23,708 nt of DNA from a virus. The position numbers and the translations under genes were made by a program. The DNA is taken from IMG/VR virus record IMGVR_UViG_3300025151_000305, positions 1 through 23,708 of that record. One strand, 5' to 3'. Positions within the stretch are counted from its first letter, which is position 1; every line of letters starts with the position of its first letter. The notes beneath the pieces were generated by a model. That model worked only from the letters and a program-made list of their open reading frames with translations, made no database searches and was not told the origin of the DNA. Shown here one piece after another: positions 1 to 7,048 of the stretch.

Positions 1-44
1 TCGTAAGAAAGAAGAATAAAACCCAAGCGATAAGGAGGAATGAC

Positions 45-2552
45 TTGAATGAAAAAAATAAGGAACTTAAACAACAGATAGAGATAGAACAGAGTACCCT
101 TAACTATTCTTTAGAGAAGTATGATAACGACTTTAAGACCACTATAAGACAAGGTAGAGTAGGAGATACTAAAGAAGCTACGTTAATAATCAAAGGAAAC
201 CTTAAGCTAGTAGAGGATTATTTAGATAGTCTATATACTACTAAGGGTTTAAAAGGAAAACAGAAACTAGCTGTATCGGTCTTTAAAGACTTCTACAAGG
301 TTAAGAAAGACCTAGCCTATGTCATCATTAAGAACGTTATAGCATTGGCTTTAAAGACTCCTGAGACACCTTTACTAAGGTTTTCTAAGAAGCTGTTTGA
401 TTCTTTTATTATGACAACTAAAGTTATTCAGTTAAAGGAAACAGATCCTAATTATTATTCTTATATTGAGAATAGGTATAAGGATTCCAAAAGTATTATG
501 GATAGTAATAAGATCAAGGCCTCTAAGGACTATAGGATAGAAGCACTAGAGAAAGAAGAAGTAGCTAATTATGTTGGTATACTCCTTATGGATATAATTA
601 CTAAGTCAGGCTGTGATCTTATAGAAGTGTTTAGAGCAGAAGGTAATGCCTTGATGGTTAAACCTAGTAGTAATGTTATTAGTATATTGTTGATGAGTAA
701 AAACTATTTCTTAACTAATAATATAATATACAAGCCTATGGTTTATCCTCCTAAAGACTGGATGGAACTAAAGGATACTGGAGGTTACTATAGTTATCCT
801 AAAGTAACAAAGTTTATAAAAGCCCATGATAAGGACTTTGATTACATTTGTTATAGGATTCAACCAGACCTTAGCAGACTTCTAGGGGTAGTTAATAAGT
901 TACAGAAAGTACCTTTTAGAATAAATAAGAGAGTATTAGAGGTTATAAACTATATTAGCGATAAGAACCTTGTAGATCCTTCAAGTACTGAAACTAATCC
1001 TATCCTATATGGAGACATTCCTTATGGTGATGTATTAAATAGTTATGATTTACACCCTAAAGAGAGGTTTGGCTTACTTGATAGTAATGGTATGTTTAAG
1101 GATAAGCAGGACTATATAAGATGGAAGAAGGTGTTTGAAGATCAAGAACTTAGAAATAAAAGAATACAGTCTAAGAGATTATCTTTTTCTATGGCTTTAC
1201 AGTTAGCTAATATATATAAGGAATATGATAGGTTCTATTATACATACCAATTAGACTTTAGAGGTAGGTTATACCCTCTACAACAACACTTAAATCCACA
1301 AGGTAATTGTGTTATTAAGTCCATGTTGGAGTTCGCTGACGGAGAGCCCCTAACTGATGAAGGAGTCTATTGGTTAAAGATACATGGTGCTAATTGTTAT
1401 GGTTATGATAAGTTAAGCTATGAAGATAGAATAAGGAGAATAGATGAGAAAGAAGAAGAAATCAAGAAGATCGCAGAAGACCCCTATACGTTCCTTAAAA
1501 GTTGGAATGAAGCAAAAGAGCCGTTACTATACCTCAGCTTTTGTTTTAGTTACGCTGATTACCTCGCTGATCCTACAAGTATATGCGTTAATCCAGTAGC
1601 CTTAGACGCTACTTGTAGTGGTATCCAGATCTATAGTGGATTACTTAAGGATAAGAAAGGAGCTATGGCTGTAAATGTTATTAATGGAGATCAAGATAAA
1701 CCTAATGATATTTATAAGGACGTAGCAGATCAGGTAGAGCTAGATTTAGCTAATGAGGAGTTTGATAAAACTATAGACTATACTACTAAAGATAAAGTAT
1801 CTCACAGTACTTCTACATTAATAGAAGCTAATAGTTTAAAGGGCAGGGTGACTAGAAAGCTCACTAAAAGGAATGTTATGACTCAACCGTACTCTGTTAC
1901 TAGGTTAGGTATGGTTAATCAACTTAAAGAGTTACTAACAGAATATGAAGATAATAACGATATATTTTGGAAGGGAGATAAATGGGTAGTAGCTACTTTG
2001 TTAGCTAACATGAATCATAAAGCTATCAGTAAAGTAGTTAAAGGGGCTATTATAGGTCAAAGTCTTATAAAGGAAGTCCTTAGAGAACATCTTAAAGATC
2101 ACGATAGAGCCTTATGGTTTACTCCTTTTTTTAGATTTCCTGTTCTACAAAATATAAAGAAGTCTAAAAGAAAGAGACTTAATAGTCCTTTTGGGAGTTT
2201 AGTACTATATTCAAGAACTAAGGAGGTACACTATAGGAAGATGATAAATGGAATAGCTCCTAATTATATACATTCATTAGATGAGACATTACTTTTCAGG
2301 ACTGTGGAGCTATGTCAAGAGCAGGATAAGAATGATTTTATGTTAATACATGATAGTTTTGGGATGAAACCTAATGATATACCTACTATGAATGTAGCTG
2401 TTAGACAAGCATATTATGAGTTGTTTAGTAGCAATCCATTAGAAGATTGGTGTAATCAATTAAGTCCTGATATAATACATAAAATAAAGGAGGGTATGAT
2501 TAATGATTTAGATCTTGAAGAAGTTAAGGATTCTAGGTATATTTTCAGCTAA
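45..2552 (+). CDS. T7-type single-subunit DNA-directed RNA polymerase
   Basis: Phage RNA polymerase that would transcribe middle and late genes from phage-specific promoters. At 835 residues it is slightly shorter than T7 gp1 (883). Family motifs are visible in order: DFRGRLYPL (residues 404-412); DATCSGIQ with the metal-binding Asp521 (T7 D537); the motif B helix with Arg604, Lys608 and Tyr616 in the spacing of T7 R627/K631/Y639; GIAPNYIHSLD (736-746); and LIHDSFG with His769/Asp770 (T7 H811/D812). The segment of about 30 residues before GIAPNY, which holds the T7 promoter specificity loop, is rich in Lys/Arg and does not resemble T7. The chain ends YIFS where T7 ends FAFA. The start is a TTG at 45, seven bases after AAGGAGG (32-38); ATGs at 40 and 49 hit stops almost at once. 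The 44 bases before it contain no recognisable gene. Confidence 0.97.
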   Translation: MNEKNKELKQQIEIEQSTLNYSLEKYDNDFKTTIRQGRVGDTKEATLIIKGNLKLVEDYLDSLYTTKGLKGKQKLAVSVFKDFYKVKKDLAYVIIKNVIALALKTPETPLLRFSKKLFDSFIMTTKVIQLKETDPNYYSYIENRYKDSKSIMDSNKIKASKDYRIEALEKEEVANYVGILLMDIITKSGCDLIEVFRAEGNALMVKPSSNVISILLMSKNYFLTNNIIYKPMVYPPKDWMELKDTGGYYSYPKVTKFIKAHDKDFDYICYRIQPDLSRLLGVVNKLQKVPFRINKRVLEVINYISDKNLVDPSSTETNPILYGDIPYGDVLNSYDLHPKERFGLLDSNGMFKDKQDYIRWKKVFEDQELRNKRIQSKRLSFSMALQLANIYKEYDRFYYTYQLDFRGRLYPLQQHLNPQGNCVIKSMLEFADGEPLTDEGVYWLKIHGANCYGYDKLSYEDRIRRIDEKEEEIKKIAEDPYTFLKSWNEAKEPLLYLSFCFSYADYLADPTSICVNPVALDATCSGIQIYSGLLKDKKGAMAVNVINGDQDKPNDIYKDVADQVELDLANEEFDKTIDYTTKDKVSHSTSTLIEANSLKGRVTRKLTKRNVMTQPYSVTRLGMVNQLKELLTEYEDNNDIFWKGDKWVVATLLANMNHKAISKVVKGAIIGQSLIKEVLREHLKDHDRALWFTPFFRFPVLQNIKKSKRKRLNSPFGSLVLYSRTKEVHYRKMINGIAPNYIHSLDETLLFRTVELCQEQDKNDFMLIHDSFGMKPNDIPTMNVAVRQAYYELFSSNPLEDWCNQLSPDIIHKIKEGMINDLDLEEVKDSRYIFS

Positions 2553-2636
2553 CCTTAAAGTTTCCTTAAAGCGTTGCCCATAAGGGGATAACTAAAAGAA
2601 AAGATAAAGACACTTATAGATACTAAAGGAGAGTAT
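2553..2636 (+). promoter_or_regulatory. Middle-region control segment and possible replication origin
   Basis: This 84-base gap follows the RNA polymerase gene. It carries two direct copies of CCTTAAAG (2553-2560 and 2564-2571), then the 17-base promoter-like element (2572-2588), then an A-rich, almost C-free stretch up to the ribosome site AAAGGAGAG (2625-2633). In T7 the primary replication origin lies just downstream of gene 1 and consists of phage promoters followed by AT-rich DNA; the arrangement here is similar. The promoter reading rests on a repeat seen in the sequence. The origin reading is inference from position and composition. Confidence 0.5.
2572..2588 (+). promoter_or_regulatory. 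Putative phage RNA polymerase promoter, copy 1
   Basis: CGTTGCCCATAAGGGGA occurs here and again, with all 17 bases identical, at 13702-13718. Both copies sit in non-coding DNA on the same strand directly ahead of a gene block. It ends in a purine run (GGGGA) preceded by an A/T tetrad, like the T7 promoter core, where TATA precedes the +1 GGGA. Transcripts would start at about 2584 with GGGG. No U-run follows and the internal stem is only 3 bp, so a terminator is unlikely. Confidence 0.6.
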
Positions 2637-3629
2637 ATGAGTAAATTAAAATTATTACCTGAGTTTTATGAGAGGATAGATAAAGCTGAGGAAGACTTAG
2701 GTAAGATATGTAATGACTTAAATATAAGCCTTCGTACTGGATATAGATGGCTTAAGAGACCTAAAGTAGAGGAGAAACCTACTACATCATTATCTATTGA
2801 TGAGTTATTATCTATTAGAGATACAATATTTAAAAACAAAACTAGATCAGAAAACTACAAGTCAGGAACTGATGTAGAGTTTAAGGATAATCTACCTATT
2901 GGTATCCTTCACTTTGGAGATATGCACTTAGATAGTGATGGGGTAGATCTACAATTAGTTGATTCCCATATAAAACTACTAAAAGAGACTCAAGGTCTTT
3001 ATGGAGGTAACTTAGGTGATACCACTAACAACTGGGTAGGGTTCTTAGGTAAACTATATGGTGAACAACACACTACAGTTGAAGAGAGTATACAGCTAAT
3101 TGAGCATTATATTGGTAAGAATTATTGGCTATATACTATTGTAGGTAATCATGATAAATGGAATGGAGGTGAATATGTAATAAGACAAGCAACTAAATAT
3201 AGTGGAGTCACAGGTGATGATATTAGGCTTATCCTTAAGTTTCCTAATGGTTCTGAGAATACCCTAAGAGCACGTCATCACTTCAAAGGATCTTCACAAT
3301 ATAACAATGCACAAGGATCGGTTAAGGAAGCCTTATTAGGAACTAGAGACGATATTATAATTCATGGGCACACTCATAGCTTAGGTTATTCTATAGTACC
3401 TCAACCAGAGACTAAGAAAATCTCCCATGCTTTATCTGTAGGTAGTTATAAACAGATAGATAGTTATAAGATAGATATGGGGTTTAGAGATGATAATATT
3501 AGTCCTTGTGTGGTTACTATTATAGATCCTAATCTACCTATGACTAACCTCGATAGGATTAAGGTGTTCTTTGATCCTTATGTGGGAGCTAATTATTTAA
3601 CAAAATTAAGGAAAGGATATGACTTATAA
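2637..3629 (+). CDS. Calcineurin-like metallophosphoesterase with N-terminal HTH-like segment
   Basis: Predicted binuclear-metal phosphoesterase of 330 residues. The core signatures are all present and in order: GDMHLD (94-99, DxH), NLGD (125-128), GNHD (170-173) and GHTH (244-247). These supply the Asp, His and Asn metal ligands of the family, so the protein is probably active as a phosphodiesterase or nuclease on nucleic acid. Residues about 21-41 (LGKICNDLNISLRTGYRWLKR) look like a helix-turn-helix, which would tether the enzyme to DNA. The start is supported by AAAGGAGAG at 2625-2633. It is the first gene after the promoter-like element, in the place where T7 has DNA ligase and small early genes. 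The substrate is unknown; SbcD/Mre11-like DNA processing is one possibility. Confidence 0.85.
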   Translation: MSKLKLLPEFYERIDKAEEDLGKICNDLNISLRTGYRWLKRPKVEEKPTTSLSIDELLSIRDTIFKNKTRSENYKSGTDVEFKDNLPIGILHFGDMHLDSDGVDLQLVDSHIKLLKETQGLYGGNLGDTTNNWVGFLGKLYGEQHTTVEESIQLIEHYIGKNYWLYTIVGNHDKWNGGEYVIRQATKYSGVTGDDIRLILKFPNGSENTLRARHHFKGSSQYNNAQGSVKEALLGTRDDIIIHGHTHSLGYSIVPQPETKKISHALSVGSYKQIDSYKIDMGFRDDNISPCVVTIIDPNLPMTNLDRIKVFFDPYVGANYLTKLRKGYDL

Positions 3630-3789
3630 AGAGAAAGTTAGAGAGCTATTGAATGATGTCTTTATTGATATAGATCAGATAAAAGACGAAGTAAAGAAGT
3701 TAAGGGCTAGGTTAGGTGTATTACACACCTTACAAGATATAGTATTTGAGAATTATACATTAAAAACAAAGGAAGAGAACAATGAATAG
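3619..3789 (+). CDS. Small 56-aa charged, probably helical protein
   Basis: Short gene of 57 codons starting at ATG 3619 behind AAGGAAAGGA (3608-3617). It overlaps the phosphoesterase end by 11 bases and the SSB start by 8, so it fills the gap between them exactly. The product is highly charged (for example YKEKVRELLNDVFIDIDQIK near the N terminus) with heptad-like spacing of I/V/L, suggesting a short coiled coil. There is no Cys and no membrane segment. I do not recognise a family. Overlaps of this type at both ends, like those of neighbouring genes, favour a real coupled gene over chance. Confidence 0.7.
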   Translation: MTYKEKVRELLNDVFIDIDQIKDEVKKLRARLGVLHTLQDIVFENYTLKTKEENNE

Positions 3790-4429
3790 ACCAGAAAAAC
3801 CATTCACAGTCAAAGGACAAAGATTAGTAAGCCCTAAAGGTAATGCTAAATGGTGTCATATTCAAGAGCCTGATAGATCTTTTGAACCTTTAGGAGACTA
3901 TAAGGTAGATTTAGTATGTGACCCTGATGATCCTACAGTTAAAGCTTTTATTGATAAGTTAGAGAAACTTAGAGATCAAGCATTCATTGAGACTAAAGGA
4001 AACCTTAAAGGGGCTAAGGCTAAACAGTTGAATAAAGCAGAAGTCTTTAAAGAAGAGGAAGATCAAGAGGGAGAACTTACTGGTAATGTTATCTTTAAGT
4101 TTAAATTAGGTAAAGTAGATAATAGAAAGAAAGGGCAGGATAGAGTATCTGTTATTGATGCTGATCGTAATGTTATAGCTGTACAAGATATTCCTCTAAT
4201 TGGTAATGGTTCTGTTATTAGATGTAAAGCCTATGTTAATCCTTATTATATGGCTAGTACTGTTACTGTAGGTGTTAGTCTTATCTGGGAAGTAGTACAG
4301 ATCATTGATCTTGTAGAGTATGGAGGAGGCTCTACTACAGATGGGTTTGATGACGAAGATGGTTATACTTCTGTGAGTGAAGAAGCTAGTGGGTTTGATG
4401 ATGAAGGAGATCAAGAAGATGACTTCTAG
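3782..4429 (+). CDS. Single-stranded DNA-binding protein, T7 gp2.5-like
   Basis: A 215-residue protein in the T7 gene 2.5 position. After a basic N-terminal half (KPFTVKGQRLVSPKGNAKW) with beta-strand-like segments, it ends in a long Asp/Glu tail (from about residue 180) that terminates in Phe. That design, an acidic tail with a C-terminal aromatic residue, is the hallmark of gp2.5, whose tail contacts DNA polymerase and helicase and competes with DNA for the OB-fold. Its role would be to coat single-stranded DNA at the fork and help annealing. The start has AAAGGAAGAG at 3768-3777. The length is close to T7 gp2.5 (232). The identification rests on position, length and tail rather than a strong sequence motif. 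Confidence 0.85.
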   Translation: MNRPEKPFTVKGQRLVSPKGNAKWCHIQEPDRSFEPLGDYKVDLVCDPDDPTVKAFIDKLEKLRDQAFIETKGNLKGAKAKQLNKAEVFKEEEDQEGELTGNVIFKFKLGKVDNRKKGQDRVSVIDADRNVIAVQDIPLIGNGSVIRCKAYVNPYYMASTVTVGVSLIWEVVQIIDLVEYGGGSTTDGFDDEDGYTSVSEEASGFDDEGDQEDDF

Positions 4430-4820
4430 GATACTTTATGTATCCTTACCTTTATACATAGAGACCGGTGTTAGAAAGAAGAAGAAACACTATTTAACTC
4501 TTAATAACTACCGTAACTGGCAGTTTAGAGTTAGTAATAATATTAAGAAGGTATATACAGCACAAGTAGGGAAGTTGCTTAAGGATATTCCTAATCTTTC
4601 CACGCCTATCAGCTTATCTTATACTATATATTATATGAATAGACGTAAGTTTGATTTAGATAATTATGGTGCAGTAGCTTCTAAGTTCTTTCAAGATACT
4701 TTAGTTACCTTTAATAAGATACCTGATGATGATTATGATAATGTAGTAGAGGTAGTCTTTAAGTTTGGTGGGATAGATAAAGAAAATCCTAGAATTGAAT
4801 GCAGTATAAAGGAGATTTAG
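4419..4820 (+). CDS. RusA-like Holliday junction endonuclease
   Basis: Small basic protein of 133 residues matching the RusA family pattern: FDLDN (78-82, carboxylates Asp79/Asp81), then Lys89 and Asp93 in SKFFQDTL, then IPDDDYDNVV (101-110). These acidic residues bind the metal for cutting branched DNA. It sits where T7 has gene 3 endonuclease I, and would resolve junctions and debranch DNA before packaging, so it is probably a non-orthologous replacement. The spacing between DLDN and the Lys is about four residues longer than in E. coli RusA, as I recall that sequence. I chose ATG 4419, behind AAGGAGA (4404-4410) and overlapping the SSB end by 11 bases. A GTG 42 bases upstream in the same frame has no ribosome site and would add an acidic-tail overlap. 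Confidence 0.8.
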   Translation: MTSRILYVSLPLYIETGVRKKKKHYLTLNNYRNWQFRVSNNIKKVYTAQVGKLLKDIPNLSTPISLSYTIYYMNRRKFDLDNYGAVASKFFQDTLVTFNKIPDDDYDNVVEVVFKFGGIDKENPRIECSIKEI

Positions 4821-5108
4821 ATGGATTACTATAATGAGTTTTGCTACATTATGAATTCTTTAGTTAATGAAGTAAAATACCTAGAACGTAGAGTAGAATA
4901 CCTAGATGAAAAGTGTAAAATAGAACAAGAAGCACTTAAGCAGATGGAGAAGGAAGGCTTAAGAGTTTCTAGGATAGATAAAAGAGATGAGTATTCTGTT
5001 GAGGCAAGGGCTCTAGGAAAAGTTGCTAAAAACCTGAGAGCAGCCCTAGAAAGTTCTGATAGATATTCAGAGCTCTTAGACGATTATGGTGTACAAAAGG
5101 GAGATTAA
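4821..5108 (+). CDS. 95-aa coiled-coil protein sharing a segment with the portal
   Basis: Highly charged, helical protein whose ATG directly follows the RusA stop; AAGGAG at 4809-4814 gives a six-base spacer. Residues 13-50 have heptad-like hydrophobic spacing typical of a coiled coil. Residues 34-49 (IEQEALKQMEKEGLRV) are almost identical to residues 117-132 of the portal protein encoded at 14294-15817 (IEQEALKQMEKEALRV). The rest is unlike the portal, and I know no family for it. It occupies the T7 gene 3.5 position but shows no amidase zinc motif and is too short to be a lysozyme. Function is unknown; a structural or regulatory partner is possible. Confidence 0.8.
   Translation: MDYYNEFCYIMNSLVNEVKYLERRVEYLDEKCKIEQEALKQMEKEGLRVSRIDKRDEYSVEARALGKVAKNLRAALESSDRYSELLDDYGVQKGD
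4920..4973 (+). repeat. 54-base near-repeat shared with the portal gene, copy 1
   Basis: Eighteen codons that match 14642-14695 at 45 of 54 bases by my base-by-base count. Translated, 15 of the first 16 residues are identical. The differences are mostly at third positions or synonymous leucine codons, so the protein sequence is better conserved than the DNA. Confidence 0.75.
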
Positions 5109-5111
5109 CGT

Positions 5112-6770
5112 GTGGAAAGAGAGAATCAAGGAGAGTTTCTATACCATACTTCATGTCCTAAATGTGGTTCTTCAGACGGTAATAGTGTCTATTCTAGTAA
5201 CACTACTTTTTGCTTTAGCTGTAATACTTGGTCTACTTTGGATGGTGTACAACCCCAAAGAAAGACCTCTAAGGATTCCATAATGGGTAAAGAAGTAGAA
5301 CTATTAGAAGGTGAGTATACTGAACTAAAGAAACGTAAGATACCACAGAAGATATGTAATAAGTATGATTATACTTTAGGGACTGATAAAAATGGTAATA
5401 AATGTCAGATAGCTAATTACTATAATAAAGAATCTCAATCTATAGCCCAAAAGCTTAGATATAGTGATAAAAGCTTTAAGTTTATAGGGAAACCTAAAGA
5501 GACTTTATTGTTTGGACAACAGTTATTTGGTGAAGGTGGTAAGGTAGTAACTATTACTGAGGGAGAATTAGATGCCTTATCTGTAGCTACTGCTTGGGAA
5601 GGTAAGTATCCTGTAGTATCTATACAGAATGGAGCAGGATCCGCTAAGAAAGAGATCTCTAAACAGATAGATTGGCTAAATACTTTTGAAAGTATAGTTA
5701 TATGGTTTGATAATGATGATGCAGGTAAGGAAGCAATAGAACAAGTAGTACCTTTATTTCCATCAGGTAAGGTTAAAGTAGTAACCCATAGTAAATATAA
5801 AGATGCTAATGAAGTATTAGTTAATGAAGGTATCTCTGGTATTGTAGATACTTTCTATAAGGCTAAAGAGTTTAGACCTGATGGTATTGTAGTAGCTAGT
5901 GATTTAGTAGAAGATGCTATAAAACCTACTGAATGGGGAACATCATGGGTCTTTGAAGGTATTACTAAGGCTACTTATGGTAGGCGATTAGGAGAACTTC
6001 ATCTACTAGGTGCAGGTGTAGGTATAGGTAAGACTGATTTTATTATGACTCAAATAGCCCATGATACAACTAAAGCTAATCTTAAGGTAGGTACTTTTAT
6101 GTTGGAACAAACACCTATAGAGACCCTTAAGCGTATAGCAGGTAAATTAGACGGTAAGCATTATCATTTACCTAATGATGGTGAAGGTCTATATAAGAAC
6201 TCAGAACTTAAAGATACTATAGAATCCATCAATAGTAGCGGTAATCTGTTTATGTATGATAGCTTTGGTGCTATCGATTGGGAAGTAATTAAGAGTAAGA
6301 TAAGGATTATGCACCATAACTTAGGAGTCGATTACTTCTACTTAGATAATATAACAGCTATTACGGCACAAGCTAGTGATGAGAGAAGATTCTTAGATGG
6401 TTTTATGGAAGAGTTAGCTAGTCTTTGTAAAGAATTAAATATATGGATACTAGCTATTAGCCATCTTACTACTCCTTCTAAGGGAGCTTCACATGAAGAA
6501 GGTGGTAGAGTAGAAGCTAAACAGTTCACAGGCTCTAGGGCTATTATGAGATGGGCACACTATATGTTTGGACTAGAGCGTAATAACCAACACGCAGATA
6601 AAGAGGAACGTAAGAAGACTATCTTTAGGTGTCTTAAGGATAGGTTTAGTGGTCAAGCAACTGGCAAGACTTTTAGTCTAAGGTATGATGATTCTAATGG
6701 ACTTCTTAGGGAAGTAGATGAGGAATGGGATAGTGTGGCACAAGAGGAGGAAGTGAATGAAGACTTCTAA
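5112..6770 (+). CDS. Primase-helicase, T7 gp4-like
   Basis: Bifunctional replication protein of 552 residues (T7 gp4A 566). The N-terminal Zn ribbon has Cys15/Cys18 (CPKC) and Cys34/Cys37 (CFSC). The TOPRIM primase core shows TEGELDA (149-155, Glu150) and WFDNDDAG (198-205). The RecA-like helicase has Walker A GAGVGIGKT (300-308), FMLEQ (329-333, catalytic-type Glu332), Walker B YFYLDN (408-413), a HLTTP segment (451-455) and QFTGSRAIMRW (471-481). The acidic tail ends in Phe552, like T7 gp4, whose tail docks on the polymerase. The start is GTG 5112, eight bases after AAGGGAG (5098-5104 region); it is needed to include the Zn ribbon. An internal start at 5283 is likely (separate entry). It makes primers and unwinds DNA ahead of the polymerase encoded at 7029. 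Confidence 0.97.
   Translation: MERENQGEFLYHTSCPKCGSSDGNSVYSSNTTFCFSCNTWSTLDGVQPQRKTSKDSIMGKEVELLEGEYTELKKRKIPQKICNKYDYTLGTDKNGNKCQIANYYNKESQSIAQKLRYSDKSFKFIGKPKETLLFGQQLFGEGGKVVTITEGELDALSVATAWEGKYPVVSIQNGAGSAKKEISKQIDWLNTFESIVIWFDNDDAGKEAIEQVVPLFPSGKVKVVTHSKYKDANEVLVNEGISGIVDTFYKAKEFRPDGIVVASDLVEDAIKPTEWGTSWVFEGITKATYGRRLGELHLLGAGVGIGKTDFIMTQIAHDTTKANLKVGTFMLEQTPIETLKRIAGKLDGKHYHLPNDGEGLYKNSELKDTIESINSSGNLFMYDSFGAIDWEVIKSKIRIMHHNLGVDYFYLDNITAITAQASDERRFLDGFMEELASLCKELNIWILAISHLTTPSKGASHEEGGRVEAKQFTGSRAIMRWAHYMFGLERNNQHADKEERKKTIFRCLKDRFSGQATGKTFSLRYDDSNGLLREVDEEWDSVAQEEEVNEDF
5271..5285 (+). promoter_or_regulatory. Internal ribosome site and ATG within primase-helicase (4B-like start)
   Basis: AAGGA at 5271-5275 lies seven bases before an in-frame ATG at 5283 (Met58, the first internal Met). 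Starting here would remove the whole Zn ribbon and give 495 residues. T7 makes the same pair, gp4A and the shorter gp4B from an internal start at Met64. The geometry is seen in the sequence; use of the site is inferred. Confidence 0.55.
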
Positions 6771-6969
6771 AGGTAGATACTTAATTAAAACAAAATATAA
6801 CCGTGATGACTATAAGGTATTTCATATATTTGATACTCGAAAATGGTTCTACAGATTAAGAGGCAAAACAATAAACTTAAATCCATACGTTTATGGTAGA
6901 CCGCACTGTACTGAAGAAAATGCCTTGAAAAGGTATAAAGAAATATATGAAGGAGTATATTATGATTAA
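6757..6969 (+). CDS. 70-aa basic hypothetical protein
   Basis: Small gene overlapping the end of the helicase gene by 14 bases, with a strong ribosome site GAGGAGG at 6744-6750. The product is basic and aromatic-rich (many Tyr, Phe and Trp, KWFYRLRGKTI near the middle) and has one Cys. There is no membrane segment. I do not recognise a family. Its place between helicase and polymerase suggests a replication or host-modification accessory protein, as with the small genes 4.x of T7, but nothing in the sequence shows a function. Confidence 0.75.
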   Translation: MKTSKGRYLIKTKYNRDDYKVFHIFDTRKWFYRLRGKTINLNPYVYGRPHCTEENALKRYKEIYEGVYYD

Positions 6970-7048
6970 AATGAGAGACGAGTTATATACTTTAAGAGCT
7001 GAGGTTAAAATATATAGGAAACATTTCAATGAACCAGATAGTCTTTGA
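6962..7048 (+). CDS. 28-aa peptide bridging into the DNA polymerase gene
   Basis: ATG 6962 follows AAGGAG (6950-6955) with a six-base spacer, better than the site of the polymerase itself (ATAGGAA, 7014-7020). It overlaps the 70-aa gene by 8 bases and runs 20 bases into the polymerase gene before TGA. The peptide is charged (MRDELYTLRAEVKIYRKH). It could be a real microprotein or a leader whose translation delivers ribosomes to the polymerase start. Confidence 0.5.
   Translation: MIKMRDELYTLRAEVKIYRKHFNEPDSL

Noticed and set aside
2577-2587. CCCATAAGGGG read as a terminator hairpin
   Set aside because: The stem is only 3 bp on a four-base loop and no U-run follows; both copies instead sit ahead of gene blocks, which favours a promoter.
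4377-4418. Upstream GTG start for the RusA-like protein
   Set aside because: No ribosome site, and the extra 14 residues come from the SSB acidic-tail coding region in another frame; ATG 4419 has AAGGAGA at good spacing.
5086-5283. 65-codon frame with a long hydrophobic stretch overlapping the primase Zn ribbon
   Set aside because: No ribosome site before its ATG, and the overlapping frame encodes the complete CPKC/CFSC zinc ribbon. The hydrophobicity is a by-product of T-rich codons read out of frame.
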